This document shows positions 33,483 to 42,039 of a DNA stretch of 43,186 nucleotides, piece after piece. Under the pieces are notes generated by a model. That model made no database searches and was not told where the DNA came from. It worked only from the letters and a program-made list of their open reading frames with translations. The stretch covers positions 96,543 through 139,728 of the forward strand of contig DF820468.1 of NCBI GenBank assembly GCA_000739535.1, given 5' to 3'. The stretch is from Candidatus Vecturithrix granuli. Its GTDB lineage: Bacteria > Moduliflexota > Moduliflexia > Moduliflexales > Moduliflexaceae. Both the position numbers and the translations under genes were made by a program. The first letter of the stretch is position 1. Every line of letters begins with the position of its first letter.

Positions 33483-33539
33483 GGGAATGTGAAAGACCCT
33501 CGTGTTGTGAACCGCTCAAAGTTTACAATATGGAGGGCG

Positions 33540-33984
33540 TCTCTGGACCCGTCCCAGAGTGTACGCCATACGAAATGGGAGTGTAGGTATCATCTTGTCT
33601 GGCTTCCCAACTAGTGCAAGAAAAAATTGGTTCATAATCTCACAAAAGAATTGGAAGCCGTGTTGCGAGAATGGGCGCGACAGAAAGAGGGTGAAATTCT
33701 GGACGGCCCTTGGCTTCCCGATCCTGTTCCTCTGCTGATCGCCATGCCCCCCCAAAAGTCTGTTGCCCAGGTGGTGGGGGCTTCAAGGGAAACGCGCGAG
33801 GTATCTTGTTCGCCCCTTCGGGCGTCAGCGCAATTTTACGGGGCAACACTTGTAGGCTCGCGGCTATGGTGTTTCGACCGTTGGCCGAGATGAACAGGGG
33901 ATCCGCGCGGATATTCAGTCTCAAGAGGCTGAAGACCAGCGATTGGATCACCTGCACCTGTTCAACCAATCGCGGCCACCTTGA
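33540..33984 (+). pseudogene. IS200/IS605 Y1 transposase (TnpA) remnant, catalytic residues lost
   Basis: Three frames together give a TnpA-like protein. The first reads SQSVRHTKWECRYHLVWLPN, stops at TAG 33612, then continues LVHNLTKELEAVLREWARQK, LPDPVPLLIAMPPQKSVAQV. In active relatives the second block is DHVHMLI; here both His of the HUH motif are Pro (codons at 33723 and 33729). After two frame changes the sequence reads RQRNFTGQHL, stop, ARGYGVSTVGRDE, IRADIQSQEAEDQRLD, where Asp at 33910 stands at the place of the catalytic Tyr (IRxYI). Thus the element is dead three times over. Confidence 0.8.
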
Positions 33985-34027
33985 GGTGGCTCCTCAATAA
34001 TCGCTTTGAGCGGTTCACAGAACCAGG

Positions 34028-34051
34028 CCTCCGGCTTTGCCGGAGGTTTTT
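34028..34051 (+). terminator. Hairpin with T run after transposase remnant
   Basis: CCTCCGGC-TTT-GCCGGAGG is a perfect 8-bp GC-rich stem followed by five T. It has the form of a rho-independent terminator and is typical of the right end of IS200-like elements. Confidence 0.75.
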
Positions 34052-34054
34052 GAC

Positions 34055-34381
34055 TTTTCTCCTCTTGAATTATCGTTGAACAAAAAGTCCAGGACAAAAG
34101 TCGTAGTGAATCCATATCTGCCTGGAACAAGAATAAACGTGTTGAATCAGAGTTATTCTTATCTCGTTATATTTATATGCTTGTGTCAGTTCGAAAACTT
34201 GTCAAGGCAGGTAATAAAAAAGTGAGCTTTTTCGCAGATTGAAGGATAACAAATATTCAAGCCTCATGTCAGAAAATCAGCCTTGACACCCTAATGAATT
34301 GTGGTGTTGACTCAATAAGCACAGGAATAGTTACAGCAACAAGTTTTTTTAGAAGAATCCGGTTTTTTTACGCCAGACTCT
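34055..34381. other. Gene-free stretch, no feature seen
   Basis: About 325 AT-rich bases between the IS remnant and the end of the minus-strand oxidoreductase gene. No open frame with gene character, no strong inverted repeat. Confidence 0.5.
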
Positions 34382-35152
34382 TTACTCAACATAAATCATT
34401 TTCTTGGTCATGCCGCCGTCAATGACGATATTTTGCCCGGTGATGAATCCGGCCTCGTCGGAAATCAGAAACGCGACCATCGCGGCAATATCGTTTGGAA
34501 CACCCACGCGCCCAACCGGATGTTGTTCACGGTCGAGCAGGCTGTGTTCCGGCGTCTGGCGCACTGCCTGCTTTTTCCAATCGCGCACTTCGATCCAGCC
34601 GGGGCTGATGCAATTGACGCGAATCTGCGGGCCTAAACTGATCGCCAGAGCGTGGGTCAGAGCTACGATCCCGCCTTTTGAAGCCGCATACGCTTCGGTA
34701 TTGGCTTCGGATTGCAGGGCGCGGGTTGAGGCGATATTCACAATCGCGCCGCACGTCTGGCGCAAATGCGGCACCGCATATTTGGCGCACAGAAAATAAC
34801 CTGTCAGGTTTGTGGCGATCACTTTGTTCCAGGCGTCGAGGGTCAGATTTTCAACAGGCGCGTTCGCCGGATTCGCAATACCGGCATTATTGACCAGCGC
34901 ATCCAGGCGTCCGTAATAGTCAATGGTTCTGGCAACCGCCTGCTGCACCGACGCTTCATCAGTCACATCCAGAGAAACGAACCGAATATCGCCCAGGGCT
35001 TGATATTCCTGCGCGGTTTCTTCCCCGGCTTCTGCGTCAAGATCCGCAATGACGACCGCCATGCCTTTGTGCAGCAGATAGTGCGCAATGCCTTTGCCAA
35101 TGCCCTGCGCGCCGCCCGTAATCAGCGCAACGGTTTTGTGTGCAACTACCAT
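34382..35152 (-). CDS. SDR-family NAD(P)-dependent oxidoreductase
   Basis: A 256-residue classical short-chain dehydrogenase. The cofactor loop is TGGAQGIGKG (13-22) with Asp36-Leu-Asp after the second strand, favouring NAD(H). LVNNAGIANP follows at about 86, the catalytic Ser lies in NIASTRALQ and the Tyr/Lys in YAASKGG (about 154-158). PGWIEV and DGGMTKK are the closing features. GAAAGGAG lies before the ATG. It stands alone, so the sugar or alcohol substrate is open; it resembles glucose- or sorbitol-type dehydrogenases only in general form. Confidence 0.88.
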   Translation of the reverse strand: MVVAHKTVALITGGAQGIGKGIAHYLLHKGMAVVIADLDAEAGEETAQEYQALGDIRFVSLDVTDEASVQQAVARTIDYYGRLDALVNNAGIANPANAPVENLTLDAWNKVIATNLTGYFLCAKYAVPHLRQTCGAIVNIASTRALQSEANTEAYAASKGGIVALTHALAISLGPQIRVNCISPGWIEVRDWKKQAVRQTPEHSLLDREQHPVGRVGVPNDIAAMVAFLISDEAGFITGQNIVIDGGMTKKMIYVE

Positions 35153-35435
35153 GTTCTCTCACTCCTTTCTCCTCTGTCATTCATTGTTTTGAACCTTCTT
35201 AGGGCATGTATGGGCGATCTGTCAAGGGGAATTTCACCTCGAATTTTCTTGACAGAATGTCTGTATTTAGCCTTTTGTATCTCAATATAGCCACTTTTCG
35301 CTAAATAGGGCCATACATTTTGGCAGCCTGATAAAAAGTTAAAGCGGCGACCCACCGTCGTTCCGCATCGTCAGTGGCGGGGGGACAGCTTATTCCGCGC
35401 CCGTCAGGATAACCCTTCACAAAGGAGGCAGGATC

Positions 35436-36077
35436 GTGCAAATTGAATGTATTATTGGAATGAGTCTCGATGCACGAATTGATTGGATCAAGAATCCACA
35501 AGAATTACAAGAAATCTACTACGGTATTGTGATGCAATCACAATATGACGGCATGATCTGTGGAAGTTCAACGATGCTGAAGGCGTCGTATGATGAAAAC
35601 ACTACCGTGAAATACTCAGACCAGCAGTTAATTGTTGTTGATAGCGGAGGAAAAATCAGAAATTGGCCTGTCATCAAGAAACAAGCCTGGTGGAATGAGA
35701 CTCCCATCGTCCTTTGCTCAAACACGACAACGCCCGAATACCTGAACCAATTGGAAAAGGAACAGGTCAACTATCTGATTACTGGCAAGCATAAAGTTGA
35801 TCTAAAAGAGGCTGTTACCGTATTAGAAAAGGAATATGGGATTCACCGTCTGCGAATTGACAGCGGGGGAAGATTATTAGGCCAGATGTTACGAGAAAAG
35901 CTGGTTCATGCTATTACGACAATTATTATGCCTCAGATGACGGGAGGAATAACGCCCCAAAGTATTTTTGTAGCGGATGATCTTGAAAATTTAGAAGGGG
36001 TTATTTCCTTAAAATTAAAAGACTACCGGATAGTAAAAGATCACTATGTGGTATTGAATTATGAAGTTCAACAGTAA
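35436..36077 (+). CDS. RibD C-terminal/dihydrofolate-reductase-like protein
   Basis: A 213-residue protein of the RibD-C (pyrimidine reductase) type. It opens with a strand and the family's SLDARID turn, has MICGSSTMLKAS (usual GrxT/GGxT substrate loop replaced), KYGIHRLRIDSGGRLLGQML-like cofactor loop (DSGGRLLGQMLRE at about 141-153) and a C-terminal strand block. Start is GTG 35436 with AAAGGAGG seven bases before. Known relatives reduce a ribosylamino-pyrimidine in riboflavin synthesis or act on other substrates with NADPH. No riboflavin genes adjoin, so a lone reductase or resistance-type role is possible. Confidence 0.8.
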   Translation: MQIECIIGMSLDARIDWIKNPQELQEIYYGIVMQSQYDGMICGSSTMLKASYDENTTVKYSDQQLIVVDSGGKIRNWPVIKKQAWWNETPIVLCSNTTTPEYLNQLEKEQVNYLITGKHKVDLKEAVTVLEKEYGIHRLRIDSGGRLLGQMLREKLVHAITTIIMPQMTGGITPQSIFVADDLENLEGVISLKLKDYRIVKDHYVVLNYEVQQ

Positions 36078-36175
36078 CCAGAATAAAAGAAATCGTTATA
36101 AGGTATTTGCAGGCGACTGCGAAGGGCGGTCGGGAAAATGGGCTGCCGCCCCTCGAATTGACTGAAACGCGGTTG

Positions 36176-37420
36176 TTAGACGGGTTCTCCGTTAAATTCT
36201 TTGATGGCGTCGAACATGGCGACGACATTGGCGGGCGGCACGTTCGCCAGAATATTGTGAACTTGCTGGAACACAAATCCGCCGTGAGGGGCGAAAATTT
36301 CCAGACGTTCGAGCACGTGCTGCCGCACTTCGGCCGGCGTCGCTTTCGGCAGCACCGTCTGTGTATCACAGCCGCCGCCCCAAAAACAGAGCCGGTCGCC
36401 GAAATCGCGTTTTAATCCGGCCGGTTCCATGCCTTTGCAACTGGTCTGAATCGGGTTGGTCGCGTCCAGTCCGGCGTCGAGCAGATCATCGAGTAACGGT
36501 CGAATACCGCCGCAGCAGTGCAACATCACTTTCACCGGTGCCAATTCTTTAGCCCGTTTCCACAGCGCTGCGTGGCCGGGTTTAAAAAATTCGCGGTACA
36601 TTTTGGGTGAAATCTGCGGGCCGCCTTGCGTCCCTAAATCATCTCCAAACAGGATGATGTCAATGTACGGCCCAACCGCTTCCAGAAATTGTTCCAGATT
36701 CTTGAGATGCACCTCAACGAGCGCATCCAGCAAGCGGCGCACGGTATGCGGTTCTGAAGCGAGCAACATCAGAAACTTATCAATCCGGCAGAGAAATTGA
36801 GGGATTTCAAACATATTACCGCCAAACAACCCGATAATGGCGCGATCGGTGGATGCGCGCAGCTTTTTTGCGCCAGCGATGAACGCCGCATCATCCACTT
36901 CAGCCCGATTCGGCGGCGTGGCTACCGCCCACATCACGCTCCCAATCGCCTCGGCCAGGCCAGATAAATCTGCCGGAACCCCGTCAAGATACGGCCAATA
37001 GGTTTGATCGAAAAAGTTCATCCCCGGTTTCTGCACGCCGACCGGTCTGGGCGGTGTGCCACTGTATAAGACCCAGTTCGCGCCTTCCCGGCGCACATCT
37101 ATATAGGCCGGAATCAGGCACGCCGTTCCATCCGTGAGGGTCCAGGGCTTCCAATCCTGGTCGTTGAGGCTGAATCCACGCCCCAATTCAATCGTATCCA
37201 CCCCAAAACGATCCAGCACATCCCCGTCCAGAATCGCGAGTTGCTGCACCATATCATACACTTTGATCGGACGCTGCGGTAATCCCAGATATTGCCGCAG
37301 TTTGCGGTAGGTTTCGGGATTGATCCCGCTGCTGCGATGTCCGCTGAAATCTACCGGGATTTTGTCCGGCTGCACATGATTCAGCGCGTCAAGCACACGT
37401 TGTCTGCTAGTGGTTGTCAT
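36176..37420 (-). CDS. Uroporphyrinogen-decarboxylase-like protein (corrinoid methyltransferase-type)
   Basis: A 414-residue protein of the UroD/MtaA/CmuA fold. Seen features are RQRVLDALNHVQPDKIPVDF at the head, then FGDDLGTQGGPQISPKMYRE and MLHCCGGIRPLLDDLLDAGL, GGGCDTQ near the C-terminus. In this subfamily the His/Cys cluster (LHCCGG) holds zinc and the proteins move methyl groups to a corrinoid or thiol, not porphyrin decarboxylation. It is the last gene of the lacI-binding protein-permease run, 14 bases after permease 2. A link to methylated or methoxylated sugar breakdown is inference from this location. Confidence 0.8.
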   Translation of the reverse strand: MTTTSRQRVLDALNHVQPDKIPVDFSGHRSSGINPETYRKLRQYLGLPQRPIKVYDMVQQLAILDGDVLDRFGVDTIELGRGFSLNDQDWKPWTLTDGTACLIPAYIDVRREGANWVLYSGTPPRPVGVQKPGMNFFDQTYWPYLDGVPADLSGLAEAIGSVMWAVATPPNRAEVDDAAFIAGAKKLRASTDRAIIGLFGGNMFEIPQFLCRIDKFLMLLASEPHTVRRLLDALVEVHLKNLEQFLEAVGPYIDIILFGDDLGTQGGPQISPKMYREFFKPGHAALWKRAKELAPVKVMLHCCGGIRPLLDDLLDAGLDATNPIQTSCKGMEPAGLKRDFGDRLCFWGGGCDTQTVLPKATPAEVRQHVLERLEIFAPHGGFVFQQVHNILANVPPANVVAMFDAIKEFNGEPV

Positions 37421-37434
37421 GCTTATAACCTCCT

Positions 37435-38259
37435 TTATTTTTCCGTGTTAATGGTAAATCCTCTCACAAAATGACGTTGTAACGACAACAGGATGATGAT
37501 CGTGGGCAGCGAGGCGATCAGCGCGCCAGCAATTAAAACTGTGGGTGGAACAGCCCCGCGTTGGCCTGCCAATCTTGATAACGCAGTCATAATCGGACGA
37601 TGCCGCTCGGACAACACTAAGCCGAAGAGCAAATCATTCCACGTCCAGATGAACTGAAAGATAAAGACCACGATAAACGCGGCTCTGGACAGGGGCAGAA
37701 AAATTCGCAGATAGGAATGCCAGTTTGACGCCCCGTCCACTTTTGCGGATTCGAAGAGTTCCTTTGGGATGGTATAAGCGTAGTTCCGGTACACAAAGAG
37801 CGCGAACGGGATGCAGATGCCGACATAGACGATCGCCAGACCCAGACGAGTATCATACAACCTGACGGTATTTAAGAACAAATACAAGGGGATCAGGAAC
37901 ATCTGAAAGGGAAAAATGTTGCCGATAAAAATGCCGAAAAACCAGCCCTGCGGCGCGCGGACCTTGAGATGAACTAGCGCATACCCTGCCAGCGACGCGA
38001 TGAAGGCCGAGCCGATGCCAGCCATCGCAGCGAACAGCAGACTATTAAGGAAATTGCCCCCTAACTCAGCCTGTACCAGGGCGAGATGAATGTTATTGAC
38101 CATATTCCCCGGAATTTTACTGAGCGCAGGCAGGCCCCAAAACCCTAGCATGGTAAAGTCATCATTGCTCTTTGTAACCATGACCAGGGCGGAAACCATC
38201 GGAAAGACCCACAGGATGGCAAAGATCGTCAGGATCAGATAGGTAATGAATTTCCACAT
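37435..38259 (-). CDS. ABC sugar transporter permease (MalG/UgpE type)
   Basis: A 274-residue permease with six membrane helices. The ABC contact loop EAA is present in form (FESAKVDGASNWHSYLRIFLP). The start at ATG 38259 follows AAGGAG, five bases after the stop of permease 1. It pairs with the other permease and the binding protein. No ATPase (MsmX/UgpC-like) gene is found in the operon, so a shared ATPase encoded elsewhere must serve it, as is common for this class. Confidence 0.9.
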   Translation of the reverse strand: MWKFITYLILTIFAILWVFPMVSALVMVTKSNDDFTMLGFWGLPALSKIPGNMVNNIHLALVQAELGGNFLNSLLFAAMAGIGSAFIASLAGYALVHLKVRAPQGWFFGIFIGNIFPFQMFLIPLYLFLNTVRLYDTRLGLAIVYVGICIPFALFVYRNYAYTIPKELFESAKVDGASNWHSYLRIFLPLSRAAFIVVFIFQFIWTWNDLLFGLVLSERHRPIMTALSRLAGQRGAVPPTVLIAGALIASLPTIIILLSLQRHFVRGFTINTEK

Positions 38260-38264
38260 GACGA

Positions 38265-39119
38265 TTATCTCCTTTCTTCACGGATGGCGAGCAAATATCG
38301 GGCGGTTAAGATCAGCGTCAAGAGGGAAATCACGACCGCAATTGCCGAGCCAAGTCCCATTTTAAACAATAGAAACGATTCTCTATACAGCGAAATCGCC
38401 AGAGTTTCCGAGGCGCGTCCGGGGCCGCCCTGAATCATCACCCAGGGAATATCGAACATGCGCACCGAGTTAATGGCCGCATTGGCCACGACCACTAACG
38501 TGATCGGACGCAGCAGCGGCAGCGTCACATGATAAAACACCTGCCAGGCGTTCGCGCCGTCAATCCTCGCCGCTTCGACCGGCTCGGACGGTACGGTCTC
38601 TAACCCGACCAGAAACAGGATGAGATTGAGTCCGAAATATTGCCAGGTCCAAACCGCGATCATCACGTAGGTATTAATCTTCGGGTTGGTAAAAAACTGG
38701 ATCGGCGCAAGCCCTAACGTGACCAGAATCGCCTCGACCGCGCCTTTTTCACTGGCAAGCACCCGTTTCCAAATCACCCCGGCGACCGTTGGCGACAACG
38801 TGGAGGGAATAAAGAAGATGGCTTTAAACAGCCATTTGAATTGAATGTTGTTCAGCAGCACCGCAATACACAGAGACAGGCCGACCGAAAAGATTAGCGT
38901 GCCAAGCACCCATAACACCGTATTTTTGAGCGCGTGGAGTAAATCCGGATTGGAAAAGACCTGAATATAATTGGCAAGCCCAATCCATTTGGGCGGATTG
39001 ATCAAATCCCATTCCATGAACCCAAGATAACCGGTATAAATCGCCGGTACAATCTCGGCCAGAAACACTAATGCCACCGCCAGGAGTAAAAACAGGTACG
39101 GATTGTCACGGTTCATCAT
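38265..39119 (-). CDS. ABC sugar transporter permease (MalF/UgpA type)
   Basis: A 284-residue permease with six membrane helices and the contact loop EPVEAARIDGANAWQVFYHV at about 196-215. NMM tandem ATGs lie at 39119 and 39116; AAGGGG precedes the first, so 39119 is used. A TTG at 39137 is in frame but has no such site. It follows the binding-protein gene by 60 bases, which hold a hairpin. Confidence 0.9.
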   Translation of the reverse strand: MMNRDNPYLFLLLAVALVFLAEIVPAIYTGYLGFMEWDLINPPKWIGLANYIQVFSNPDLLHALKNTVLWVLGTLIFSVGLSLCIAVLLNNIQFKWLFKAIFFIPSTLSPTVAGVIWKRVLASEKGAVEAILVTLGLAPIQFFTNPKINTYVMIAVWTWQYFGLNLILFLVGLETVPSEPVEAARIDGANAWQVFYHVTLPLLRPITLVVVANAAINSVRMFDIPWVMIQGGPGRASETLAISLYRESFLLFKMGLGSAIAVVISLLTLILTARYLLAIREERR

Positions 39120-39139
39120 CGTCAGGTTCCCCTTCAAAA

Positions 39140-39166
39140 CCCTGAGGGTCTTCGAAACCCCCAGGG
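39140..39166 (-). promoter_or_regulatory. Stem-loop between binding-protein and permease genes
   Basis: CCCTGAGGGT (39140-39149) and ACCCCCAGGG (39157-39166) form a 10-base stem with one mismatch and a seven-base loop. It lies between the binding-protein stop and the first permease. Such hairpins after binding-protein genes commonly protect the upstream mRNA and lower permease output; here that is inferred by position. Confidence 0.55.
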
Positions 39167-39179
39167 ACTCGGTTTTGTC

Positions 39180-40439
39180 TTAATACTGGACGCCGTATTT
39201 CGGCCAAATTTCTTTGGCTTTGGCTTCGATACTGTTGATCACGTCCTGGGCTTTGCTCGGGTCAGTCCGCATATTGTTGAACTCATCCACCGCATGTTCG
39301 ACGATTTCCACTGGCGTCGCTTCCCAGAACCGGATCAGGGCTTTCGGATAGTTTTTGATCAGCTCCAGTTCTTGCGCCAGCGTGGGGTCTTGTTTGGCGA
39401 TTTCTTCGGCGGAAATATGCGTGGTCGTGACGACAAAATGGAATTTCTCCCACAAGAATTGCGCCGCTTTCGGAGATGTGGCAAACCATTCAAACCATTT
39501 TTTGGCGTCCGCCACATCCGGCGAATTTTTCCCGACCACTAACGGCGACATTTCGAACACAATCGCGCCTTCGCCTGCCGGAGTGATCGCCGGCGGGATA
39601 AACACGCCGTAATCTTTATCCGAAACCAAGCCTTGTTGCTGCAGAATTCCGCCATACCAATCGCCGAACGGCGCAAACGCTAATTTGCCTTCTTTGAACA
39701 GGCGTGGGAAATCAGAGGTATATTCCAAATCCATTGGGGCAAAATACCCTTTTTCAAGCATATCCTTCCAAATGTCCATCGCCTGCGCGACTTTCGGATC
39801 TGTCCAATGAATTTTCCCATTCACCAGGTCATTGTAGGCGTTGACATCAATCCGGTAGAGAATCTCTTCGAAGACAATAAACGAGGTCCAGCGCGACGTG
39901 CCAATCGAGTTGCCGATGCCGTAGATGCCTTTCGCCTTCAAGTCAGCTAAGAGCTTCATGAATTCATCCCAGGTCGTTGGCAGCGTCAAGCCCTCTTTTT
40001 CGAACAGCGGTTTGTTGTAATACCAGACCCAATAACTGATGAGCAGCGGGAACGCATAACTCATCTGATCCTGGCTTAAGCCTTCACGCACGCCGGGCGC
40101 GAAGTTACTGCCGACCTTATCCCACACATCATTGAGATCCTCTAACAATCCGGCTTTGATCAATTCCTGGGCGCGATAGCCGAACCACCATTTAAAGATC
40201 GCCGGCGCGCGGGAGGTTGTCAGATCAACTTTGATGCGCGATTTATAGACTTCGGTTTCCAAATCCGTAGGCACTAACTGCACGCCGATTTCCTGACCAG
40301 ACAAGTCGCCAAATTCCTGCCAGAGTGTCTGCCACTCCGGATTATCATGGAAGAGCTTCACCTCTTTGGCAACCCCTGGATTCGCGATCAGCAACAAGGA
40401 TGCCGCAACAATCAACACTCCGATGGCTAATTTTTTCAT
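39180..40439 (-). CDS. ABC sugar transporter substrate-binding protein
   Basis: A 419-residue family-1 (MalE/UgpB-like) binding protein. ATG 40439 is preceded by GGAGGG; upstream in-frame codons (to 40583) encode nothing like it. A signal peptide (MKKLAIGVLIVAASLLLIAN, then PGVAKE) is clear. VLFKEGKLAFAPFGDWYGGI-like blocks (here PRLFKEGKLAFAPFGDW) and FEWFATSPKAAQFLWEK are usual in the family. The acidic and aromatic residues suit a sugar ligand, which cannot be named. Confidence 0.9.
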   Translation of the reverse strand: MKKLAIGVLIVAASLLLIANPGVAKEVKLFHDNPEWQTLWQEFGDLSGQEIGVQLVPTDLETEVYKSRIKVDLTTSRAPAIFKWWFGYRAQELIKAGLLEDLNDVWDKVGSNFAPGVREGLSQDQMSYAFPLLISYWVWYYNKPLFEKEGLTLPTTWDEFMKLLADLKAKGIYGIGNSIGTSRWTSFIVFEEILYRIDVNAYNDLVNGKIHWTDPKVAQAMDIWKDMLEKGYFAPMDLEYTSDFPRLFKEGKLAFAPFGDWYGGILQQQGLVSDKDYGVFIPPAITPAGEGAIVFEMSPLVVGKNSPDVADAKKWFEWFATSPKAAQFLWEKFHFVVTTTHISAEEIAKQDPTLAQELELIKNYPKALIRFWEATPVEIVEHAVDEFNNMRTDPSKAQDVINSIEAKAKEIWPKYGVQY

Positions 40440-40473
40440 ACCCAAACCCTCCATAGTTCCAAAGGTTATTTGT

Positions 40474-40488
40474 AGGACACACTGTCCT
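40474..40488. promoter_or_regulatory. Small palindrome upstream of binding-protein gene
   Basis: AGGACACACTGTCCT is a 15-base inverted repeat (6-bp arms, 3-base centre), 35 bases above the binding-protein start. It could be a site for a regulator of the transport operon. Support is the symmetry only. Confidence 0.35.
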
Positions 40489-40624
40489 GTAACATGCTGA
40501 TATGACCCCTGTATGCAACGATTCCGACGAACATGGTCAGAATCAGGAAATTCGGAAACGAGGTCGGTTTTCCGAAGTGCCATTTTTCGTAGTTATGCGA
40601 TGATACCACCTCCCTTTATTCGAT

Positions 40625-41659
40625 TTATGCCCGCTTGACTTGTTGGCACGATCCGCGTTCCACAAGCGTTTGATTCACCTTTAACACGTGCATGTCTTCC
40701 TGATCGTGCTGCAAACGTTTCAACATCATTTCCCCGGCCAGCGTACCGAGTAAGCTGGTATTAATCCGCATGGTGGTGATCCGGGGGATAAAGACTTGAT
40801 TGTAATCCAGCGTATCGCCTGGCGCAATGATTGATACGTCTTGCGGCACCTGAATCCGAAGACGCTGAAGCGTCACAATGACCTGTGCCGCAAGGTGATC
40901 ATCATGCACAAATAGAGCCGTCGGATGGCTGTGCGCTTCGAACATCTTGCCCAATGCTTGCTCCAGTTCTTCCATGTTAAAGAGCATCACCGTCGCTCGA
41001 TCCATTTCGGTAAACGGGATGTGTGCTGCATCTAATGCGGTTCTGAACCCGGCCAGACGATCTTTCAGCACGGCCGGTGCATCCGGCCGGTGATATTCAA
41101 CATACCCGAACCGCCGATGCCCTAAACCAAGCAGATATTGCGTGCCTTCGTAGGCCCCCTGGAAATCGTCCACGCAGACAGAATAAAACTGATTCTGAAA
41201 ATTGCTGTTATTAACGATGACCACCGGGATGCTCTGCTCTTCGAGGTGTTGGAAGAGTTCGGCGTTGCCATAATGAATCGAAAAAAGCCCGCCGACCCTG
41301 GCGAGCACGACTTTCTCAAGGATTTCGTTCGTCTCCTCATCCAGGCGCACCGGGATGATGACCGGATAATACTGGTCTCTGGTAATCACCGTTTCCAGAT
41401 TGATAATCATCTGGCGGATAAAGTGCCACTCAAACGCTTTTTCATAATCTTCGTGCACGAGGATGGCAAGATGGCTGAGGCGATTGGTGGCAATCGAAGC
41501 GCCATAGACCGGTTTGATATACCCAAGCTGCTTGGCGACTTTATAGACTTTCGCGCGCACGTCTTGCGAGATGCGTTTTTTACCGCTTAACACTAATGAA
41601 ACCGTCGAAATGGAGACTCCCGCTTCCTTCGCAATATCTTTCAGCGTGGCGCTGCTCAT
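40625..41659 (-). CDS. LacI-family transcriptional regulator
   Basis: A 344-residue LacI/GalR regulator. The helix-turn-helix and hinge are at 5-60 (TLKDIAKEAGVSISTVSLVL, then SGKKRISQDVRAKVYKVAKQ). The rest is a periplasmic-binding-protein-like ligand domain (VDDFQGAYEGTQYLLGLGHR, DHLAAQVIVTLQRL). The start is ATG 41659; a TTG at 41686 also lies in frame. It is first in the run lacI, binding protein, permeases, UroD-like, and likely represses these until the sugar ligand is bound. Confidence 0.9.
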   Translation of the reverse strand: MSSATLKDIAKEAGVSISTVSLVLSGKKRISQDVRAKVYKVAKQLGYIKPVYGASIATNRLSHLAILVHEDYEKAFEWHFIRQMIINLETVITRDQYYPVIIPVRLDEETNEILEKVVLARVGGLFSIHYGNAELFQHLEEQSIPVVIVNNSNFQNQFYSVCVDDFQGAYEGTQYLLGLGHRRFGYVEYHRPDAPAVLKDRLAGFRTALDAAHIPFTEMDRATVMLFNMEELEQALGKMFEAHSHPTALFVHDDHLAAQVIVTLQRLRIQVPQDVSIIAPGDTLDYNQVFIPRITTMRINTSLLGTLAGEMMLKRLQHDQEDMHVLKVNQTLVERGSCQQVKRA

Positions 41660-41689
41660 GGTGCTGCTCTGCAAATTGACGCTCAATCA

Positions 41690-41727
41690 GACCTGACAGG
41701 TTTGGGCCACCTGACAGGTCTGGAAGA
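41690..41727. repeat. CAGACCTGACAGGT-type palindrome
   Basis: ACCTGACAGGT occurs at 41690-41700 and 41709-41719, each itself a near-palindrome, framed by CAG and CTG so that the two form a hairpin. It lies just above the lacI-type gene start. Similar CAGACCTGTCAGGT repeats occur scattered in many environmental genomes (general knowledge). Confidence 0.5.
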
Positions 41728-41755
41728 CGATTCATATTTGAAGAAAGGTAAATAG

Positions 41756-41772
41756 TTGAATCAACATTTGAA
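41756..41772 (-). promoter_or_regulatory. Candidate LacI-type operator, copy 1
   Basis: TTGAATCAACATTTGAA (17 bases) is found here and again exactly at 41899-41915. Within it TCAA-CAT-TTGA is an inverted repeat. It lies about 100 bases above the lacI-type start. A related partial copy is at about 41797-41809 (TTGTCAACATTTT). TTGACA on the minus strand at 41804-41799 could be a -35 box between the two copies. Confidence 0.45.
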
Positions 41773-41898
41773 CGTATTTCCATGAAATAGTTCAAAATTG
41801 TCAACATTTTTCTGCGATATGTTACCTGAATTGAGGAAAAATGAGAAAATGAAACAGCACAATTGACGATTTTATGGGATGTTATAAGGTATGAAATT

Positions 41899-41915
41899 TT
41901 GAATCAACATTTGAA
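41899..41915 (-). promoter_or_regulatory. Candidate LacI-type operator, copy 2
   Basis: Second exact copy of the 17-mer at 41756-41772, 143 bases away. Two operators at this distance would allow repression by looping or by independent binding. Whether the neighbouring LacI-type protein binds it is inference. Confidence 0.45.
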
Positions 41916-41965
41916 TTTCTAATTTGTGAAGGTGAAAGTTTAGCATTGCCTCTGGTAGAATTTTT

Positions 41966-41994
41966 TTGACAGAGGGTGTTATTATTCCCATATT
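41966..41994 (+). promoter_or_regulatory. Candidate plus-strand promoter
   Basis: TTGACA (41966-41971), 17 bases, then CATATT (41989-41994, four of six matches). It stands 46 bases before the short ORF at 42040, which has its own ribosome site. Confidence 0.45.
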
Positions 41995-42039
41995 TTCCCC
42001 TACCCTATGTGTGCAATGTGGTGAAGTTGAGGAGGGAAA

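Larger units (their letters stand above)
33440..34055 (+). mobile_element. Degenerate IS200/IS605-family element
   Basis: The element is defined by the transposase remnant with a left inverted repeat (33443-33482), a second imperfect hairpin around 33532-33566 (GGCGTCTCTGG...CCAGAGTGTACGCC) and a strong right hairpin at 34028-34046. No accessory tnpB is present. Borders are approximate since these elements leave no target duplication. Confidence 0.6.

Noticed and set aside
35153-35435. Possible riboswitch upstream of the RibD-C-like gene
   Set aside because: The GC-rich stretch at 35343-35420 has some pairing potential, but I could not match it to the FMN (RFN) or folate riboswitch consensus.
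36176-37420. Annotation as heme-pathway uroporphyrinogen decarboxylase HemE
   Set aside because: The LHCCGG and GGGCDTQ segments and the transport-operon context fit the methyltransferase-type subfamily; no heme genes are near.
40440-40583. N-terminal extension of the sugar-binding protein from an upstream ATG/alternative start
   Set aside because: The 48 extra residues would hide the signal peptide, which begins at ATG 40439 behind GGAGGG.
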